This document shows, piece by piece, positions 58,159 through 64,000 of a stretch of 64,000 nucleotides of DNA (positions within the stretch are counted from its first letter, which is position 1; each line of letters begins with the position of its first letter). The notes under the pieces are model-generated. The model had not been told where the DNA came from. It made no database searches and saw only the letters and a list, made by a program, of their open reading frames with translations. The stretch is taken from the NCBI GenBank assembly GCA_000612485.1, contig CP007494.1, positions 1,736,001-1,800,000 of the forward strand, read 5' to 3'. Source of the DNA: Bordetella holmesii ATCC 51541. GTDB taxonomy: Bacteria; Pseudomonadota; Gammaproteobacteria; Burkholderiales; Burkholderiaceae_B. The translations under genes were made by a program, and so were the position numbers.

Positions 58159-59172
58159 ATGACCCGTTCCCTCGTGTCCACCTCGCGCCGAGCGCTGCTC
58201 GGTGGCGTCCTCGCCCTGACTGCAGGCCTGTCGCTGCTCGCACCGGCTGCGGCACAGACCGATTTCCCGAATAAACCCCTGCGTTTCATCGTTCCTTATC
58301 CGCCCGGCGGCCCGCTCGACACTATGGCTCGCCTGCTGGCCGAAAAGGTGCGCGACTCCCTGGGCCAGCCCGTCATCGTCGAGAACAAGGCGAGCGCGGG
58401 GGGCAATATCGGCGCAGATCTGGTGGCCAAGGCCGCGCCCGATGGCTATACCCTGGTGATGGGGGCCGTAGCCACGCACGCCATCAATCCCTTCCTGTTT
58501 GCCAACCTGCCCTACGATCCGGTCAAGGACTTCGCGCCCATCACCATCGTGGCGTCGGTGCCCAATGTGCTGGTCATGAACGTCGACTTCGCGCAGAAGA
58601 ACAACATCAACAACGTGGCTGATCTGGTCGCTTACGCCAAGAAGAATCCTGGTCGTCTGAACTACGGCTCGGGCGGCAATGGCAGTGCGGGCCATTTGTC
58701 CGGTGAGCTGCTCAAGGCGCGCGCCGGTATCGCCGCCGAGCATATCCCTTACCAGGGCGCCGCGCCGGCCCAACTGGCCTTGCTATCCGGTCAATCGGAC
58801 TTCATGTTCGACAATCTGGCCGCCTCGGCTCCGCTCATCAAGGATGGCAAAGTCAAGGCGCTGGCAGTGACGACGGCCAAGCGCTCCTCGTTGCTGCCGG
58901 ATGTGCCGACGGTGGAAGAGTCGGGCGTGAAGGGGTTTGACCTGGGCACCTGGTTTGGCGTGTTCGTGCCAGGCGCCACGCCGGCTCCTGTCGTTGCCAA
59001 ACTCAACAAGGCCTACACCGATGCGCTCAATCGTCCCGAGGTGCGTCAGCGTCTGCTGACCATGGGTTCGGAGCAGGCGCCGATGAGTGCGGAAGACTTT
59101 GCCGCTTTCGTCAAGGCCGAAAAGGACAAGTACGGCGAGATCGTCAGTATCTCGGGTGCCAGCCTGAACTGA
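58159..59172 (+). CDS. Bug-family tripartite tricarboxylate transporter binding protein
   Basis: A periplasmic binding protein of the Bordetella uptake gene family, greatly expanded in this genus. A twin-arginine-like signal (TSRRALLGGVLALTAGLSLL) precedes FPNKPLRFIVPYPPGGPLDTMARLLA. The family phrases VIVENKASAGGNIGADLVAKAAPDGYTL and IPYQGAAPAQLALLSGQ follow. 337 residues from ATG 58159, with GGAGA upstream. No TctA/TctB membrane genes are adjacent; orphan Bug proteins are common. The ligand is unknown. Confidence 0.93.
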   Translation: MTRSLVSTSRRALLGGVLALTAGLSLLAPAAAQTDFPNKPLRFIVPYPPGGPLDTMARLLAEKVRDSLGQPVIVENKASAGGNIGADLVAKAAPDGYTLVMGAVATHAINPFLFANLPYDPVKDFAPITIVASVPNVLVMNVDFAQKNNINNVADLVAYAKKNPGRLNYGSGGNGSAGHLSGELLKARAGIAAEHIPYQGAAPAQLALLSGQSDFMFDNLAASAPLIKDGKVKALAVTTAKRSSLLPDVPTVEESGVKGFDLGTWFGVFVPGATPAPVVAKLNKAYTDALNRPEVRQRLLTMGSEQAPMSAEDFAAFVKAEKDKYGEIVSISGASLN

Positions 59173-59194
59173 TCCATCAGGCTTGGAGCAGACG

Positions 59195-59605
59195 ATGGAG
59201 TTGTATTCCGTCATCAAGATCGTGCATGTGCTGGCGATTACCGTCTGGGTCCTGGGCTTGCTCTGGCTATCGTCGGTCACGGGCTTTTCGGCCGCTTCGG
59301 CGGCCAGCCTGCGCCGGATGGCGCGCTGGAATCATCGGCTGGTGCTGCCGGCCATGGCGCTGACCTGGTGCTGTGGCCTGGTCATGGGCGGCATGGTGGG
59401 CTGGTTTGGCCAGTTGTGGCTGGACGTGAAAGTGGCTCTGGTGGTCCTGCTGACCTTGCTGCAACTGTGGCAGACCCGGGTGTTGACCCGCATGCTCGAC
59501 AAGCAGGAGTATCGCGCGCCGGAGTGGATGAGTCTGGCGGGTGCCACGGTCTTTCTGCTGACTGCGCTGGCGATCACGCTGGCCGTGGCCAAGCCATTTT
59601 TCTGA
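59195..59605 (+). CDS. Small CopD-like integral membrane protein
   Basis: A 136-residue protein with four hydrophobic segments and His residues in the first two (SVIKIVHVLAITVWVLGLLWL; RMARWNHRLVLPAMAL). This recalls the CopD/HemJ fold, which binds heme or copper. I cannot assign a function. It starts 22 bp after the Bug gene and may be in its operon. A TTG 12 bp upstream is a less likely start. Confidence 0.65.
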   Translation: MELYSVIKIVHVLAITVWVLGLLWLSSVTGFSAASAASLRRMARWNHRLVLPAMALTWCCGLVMGGMVGWFGQLWLDVKVALVVLLTLLQLWQTRVLTRMLDKQEYRAPEWMSLAGATVFLLTALAITLAVAKPFF

Positions 59606-60178
59606 GGTGCATCAGGCCGGCAGCGTCCAATGCTTGGACAACTCGACGGCCTGACGCCAGCGCTGCATGCGCGCCAGGCGGACATCGGCTGGCCAGCGCG
59701 GCTCGAAGCGGCGTTCGGCCTGCCACTGGGCGGCGAATTCTTGCTGATCGCTCCAGAAACCGACCGCCAGCCCGGCCAGGCCGGCTGCGCCTCGGGCGGT
59801 GGATTCGGCAATACGGGGGCGCACCACCGGCACGCCCAGCAGATCGGCCTGCATCTGCATCAGCAGATCGTTGCGCGCCGCGCCTCCATCGACCCGCAAT
59901 TCCGAGGCGCCCAGTCCGGCAAAGGCTGGCACCATGAAGACGTCATCCGTATCGGCCACACTCGCGGCCAGAGGCTCGATGTCTTCGGCATGCTGGATGA
60001 TGCCCAGCCCGTCGCGCAGCCATTGCACCGCTGCGCCGGCGACAAAGACGCTTCCCTCGAGCATGTAGGTGCTGCGCTAGCTGTGAAGATTCAATAGGTT
60101 GTATGCATGGTTCATCCGAACCGGATTTGAGAAACTGGAAATCGCCAACCCCCCAGTTCACTCAAGGAGCCCGGCCGG

Positions 60179-61443
<1,265 letters not shown>

Positions 61444-62010
61444 TCAAAGAGCATGGTGCGCGAGGCATTGCTGGGATCGGTGCTGTGAACCGCGCCGTGG
61501 GTCAGTTGCCAGATCAACCAGGTGTCCACGGTGCCGAAAGCCAGCTCGCCGCGTTCGGCCGCCTGACGCGCACCCGGCACATGGTCGAGCAGCCAGGCCA
61601 GCTTGGTACCGGAAAAATACGCATCCACGACAAGTCCCGTGCGCGATTGCAGCCAGTCGGCGTGGCCGTCGCGGCGCAGGTGCTCGCACAGGGGTGCGGT
61701 ACGGCGGTCCTGCCAGACGATGGCGCGCGCCAGGGGGCGCCCGGTGCTGCGCTCCCAAAGCAGCGTGGTTTCACGCTGATTGGTAATACCGATGGCTGCC
61801 AGGTCGGCGGCGCTCACGCCGGCATTGCGGATGGCTTCACGCGCGACTTCGAGCTGGCTGCTCCAGATCTCCAGGGCATCGTGCTCTACCCAGCCCGGGC
61901 GTGGATAGTATTGGCGAAACTCCCGCTGGCCGACGCCGCGCACGGCGCCTTTGCGGTCGAAAACGATCGCTCGCGAGCTGGTGGTGCCCTGGTCCAGCGC
62001 AAGCACATAA

Positions 62011-63465
62011 TCACTCGTCGTCACGTTGCACCTTGTTCCGGTTGAGTTGCGCGCCGGCGTCAGGTGCCAGGCGGCGGAAGGACAATGTGGAAAGCGCGCA
62101 CAGCACGCCTATGGTGACGAAAGCCACGATGACGTCCGGCACGGCCAGGTGGTCGTCGCCGCGCACGCGCATGCTCAGATTCAACGTGATGGCGGCCACG
62201 CCCACTCCCAGGCTGATGCCGAGTTGCTGCGCCATGGCTGAGAAACTGCTGGCGCGGCTCATTTTTTCGGCCGGGATGTCGGCATAGGACAGGGTGTTGA
62301 CGCCGGTGAATTGCAGCGAACGGAAAAATCCGCCGATCAGCAAAATGAGGATCATCAGCCAGACCGGCGTTTGCGGCGTGAAAAGCGCGCAGCACATGAT
62401 GAACAGGCCGGTCAGCACGGCGTTGATGGTCAGCACGCGGCGGAAACCGAAGTGCTGCACGATGGGGGTGGCGACGAACTTCATCAGCAATGCGCCAGCC
62501 GCGCTCGCGAAGGTGATCATGCCCGCCTCAAAGGGCGAGAGGCCGAAACCCACCTGCAGCAGCATCGCCAGTAGAAACGGCACCGCACCCACGGCGAAAC
62601 GGCACAGGTTTCCGCCCAGCGTGGAAATGGCAAAGGTCGGGATGCGCAACAGCGTCAGATCCAGGATGGGATACGCCACGCGCCTGGCGTGCCACAGGTA
62701 GAGCACGCCGCAAGCCAGGCCGCCGATCAGCAGCAGCGCCAGCATGGCCGGGCTGAGCAGGCCATGGCCGAGGGCTTCGAAGCCGCTGACCAAACCGGCC
62801 AGGCAGACCGAGCTCAGGATAAAGCCGATGCCGTCGAGCCGAGGCGTGTCATCCATGCGGATCTCTTCGACAAAGTGCAACACCAGGTAGATGCCGATGA
62901 TACCGATGGGCACATTGATCAGGAAAATCCAATGCCAGGACATGTAGGTGACCATGAAGCCGCCCAGCGGCGGCCCGATGACCGGCCCCAGCAACGCGGG
63001 AATGGACAGAAAGGACATGGCCTTGAGCAGGTCCTGCTTGGGCACGGTACGCAACAGAATGACCCGCCCCACCGGCACCATCATGGCCCCAGCCAGACCT
63101 TGCACCACGCGGGCGACAACCAGTTGAGCGAGGTTTTGCGAGAGTGCGCAGGCGACCGAACTGAGGGCGAACAGCGCGATTGCACTGACAAAAACCCGGC
63201 GTGCGCCGAATCGGTCGGCGGCCCAGCCGCTGATGGGCACGAAGACGGCCACCGCCAGCAGATAGGAGGTAATGGCCACGTTCAGCCGTACGGGGGTCGA
63301 GCCCAGCGCCGCCGCCATGGCCGGAAGGGCAGTGGCCACGACGGTGGAGTCCAGCATCTGCATGAACAGCGCGCAGCCGACGATAAAGGGGATCATGCGT
63401 GCCGCGCGGGCGGCCTTGGGATCGGTCAGGGAAGACGAAGCGGCTGAGGCGGGTTCGGCGGGCAT
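62011..63465 (-). CDS. MFS drug/solute transporter, EmrB/QacA (DHA2) type
   Basis: A 484-residue inner-membrane transporter with about 14 hydrophobic segments. The DHA2 signature [21 protein letters not shown] is near the N-terminus, and motif A appears as [30 protein letters not shown] is motif C-like. Likely a proton-coupled exporter; the substrate is unknown. No EmrA-type adaptor gene is near. It precedes glpK on the same strand with a 14-bp overlap, so the two were probably co-transcribed. Confidence 0.92.
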   Translation of the reverse strand: MPAEPASAASSSLTDPKAARAARMIPFIVGCALFMQMLDSTVVATALPAMAAALGSTPVRLNVAITSYLLAVAVFVPISGWAADRFGARRVFVSAIALFALSSVACALSQNLAQLVVARVVQGLAGAMMVPVGRVILLRTVPKQDLLKAMSFLSIPALLGPVIGPPLGGFMVTYMSWHWIFLINVPIGIIGIYLVLHFVEEIRMDDTPRLDGIGFILSSVCLAGLVSGFEALGHGLLSPAMLALLLIGGLACGVLYLWHARRVAYPILDLTLLRIPTFAISTLGGNLCRFAVGAVPFLLAMLLQVGFGLSPFEAGMITFASAAGALLMKFVATPIVQHFGFRRVLTINAVLTGLFIMCCALFTPQTPVWLMILILLIGGFFRSLQFTGVNTLSYADIPAEKMSRASSFSAMAQQLGISLGVGVAAITLNLSMRVRGDDHLAVPDVIVAFVTIGVLCALSTLSFRRLAPDAGAQLNRNKVQRDDE

Positions 63466-63574
63466 GGGAGACGGGTGGCAATGTGCCGGACGATTGTACC
63501 GCCGGCGACGCAGGCGGCCCGGTCTGGCTACAGTACACTATGTACTATTCCGTAAACTATCTGCTTGCTCCGCC

Positions 63575-63763
63575 ATGGCCAAGAATTACGAATCCGAAAT
63601 CACCAAGTTCCTGAAAGACTACAAGGCCAGCCACCCCGGCACCGAAGAGGGGCAGCGTGAAGGCCGTGCCCGGCTCTGGGATAAGCCGCAGGACACCGAA
63701 CTGCTCGAAGGCTTCCGCTCGGCCCGTGTGCCGCAGAAGCCGTACGTGTATCAGGCCGACTGA
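63575..63763 (+). CDS. DUF3460 family small protein
   Basis: A 62-residue protein, MAKNYESEITKFLKDYK to PQKPYVYQAD, matching the small betaproteobacterial DUF3460 family found upstream of scpA. Function is unknown. A short AT-rich patch (TACTATTCCGTAAACTAT) just upstream could hold its promoter. Confidence 0.85.
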   Translation: MAKNYESEITKFLKDYKASHPGTEEGQREGRARLWDKPQDTELLEGFRSARVPQKPYVYQAD

Positions 63764-63785
63764 GGCTGGCCGGCAGCGGGCCCGA

Positions 63786-64000
63786 ATGGCGCAAAATACG
63801 ATGATCCCGGGCGAGGATCTGCAGGCTCTGGTTCAGCCGCCTGTCGACAGCACGCCCGATACCGTCGATAGCGTGGCTTTTGCCCGCCTCTACGGCGAGC
63901 CGTTGTTTCAGCTGCCGACCGATCTGTACATTCCGCCCGACGCGCTGGAGATTTTTCTCGAGGCGTTCGAGGGACCGCTGGATCTGCTGCTCTACCTGAT
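63786..64000 (+). CDS. scpA: Segregation and condensation protein A (ScpA), start only
   Basis: The first ~71 codons are present; the gene runs off the window end. ATG 63786 gives MAQNTMIPGEDLQ. The family hallmark FEGPLDLLLYLI is the last part seen. ScpA is the kleisin subunit that bridges SMC heads in chromosome condensation. It begins 22 bp after the DUF3460 gene. Confidence 0.88.
   Translation, partial: MAQNTMIPGEDLQALVQPPVDSTPDTVDSVAFARLYGEPLFQLPTDLYIPPDALEIFLEAFEGPLDLLLYL

Overview
The window comes from a high-GC betaproteobacterium of the genus Bordetella, most likely B. holmesii. This is inferred from three insertion sequences together: two IS481 copies, one IS1001-type element of exactly 1306 bp, and one IS407-group element. 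Each has a target duplication I could read. The core genes fit Alcaligenaceae: serA, phoBR, ubiE/ubiJ/ubiB, metH, ftsEX, a Bug-family binding protein and a DUF3460-scpA end. No rRNA, tRNA or CRISPR array was seen.

Layout. 0-8 kb: a porin, ilvA, a YqaA-type membrane protein and a giant FAD/Fe-S dehydrogenase. 8-14 kb: a GntR regulator facing the 5-oxoprolinase operon pxpBCA, then a VOC protein, a LysR regulator and serA. 14-17 kb: phoR, phoB and ubiE. 17-19 kb: IS481 copy A and a Tim44-like protein. 19.3-20.6 kb: IS1001, then a run of 17 G. 20.9-29.2 kb: an accessory glycan/acyl locus with an ABC exporter, acyl carrier protein, ketoacyl synthase III-like enzyme, two SDR proteins, two left-handed beta-helix acyltransferases, a Rieske oxygenase, an initiating sugar transferase and a DegT aminotransferase. 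29.3-31.5 kb: ubiJ-ubiB. 31.6-33.8 kb: a ferritin-like gene split by the IS407-group element. 33.8-38 kb: hldC, tolC, an isoaspartate-methyltransferase-like gene, thiD and thiG. 38-44.4 kb: damaged btuF and btuB, a cobalamin riboswitch and metH. 44.5-51 kb: a methyltransferase, an XRE regulator, mutY and indolepyruvate oxidoreductase. 51-53.6 kb: cheD and ftsXE. 53.8-58 kb: an amino-acid ABC transporter. 58-64 kb: a Bug protein, a small membrane protein, glpK split by IS481 copy B, an MFS transporter, DUF3460 and the start of scpA.

The most unusual region is the 20.9-29.2 kb locus. Its gene set suggests that a short acyl chain is built on a dedicated carrier protein, perhaps modified by the oxygenase, placed on an amino sugar, loaded on a lipid carrier and exported. 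The G17 tract just upstream is a plausible phase-variation switch.

Twelve genes or elements carry reading-frame breaks, nearly all one-base changes in short homopolymer runs. They may be real decay, which is known in IS-rich Bordetella, or consensus sequencing errors; the sequence alone cannot decide. Damage that cannot be explained this way is two IS-split genes (glpK and the ferritin-like gene) and a roughly 600-bp internal deletion in btuB.
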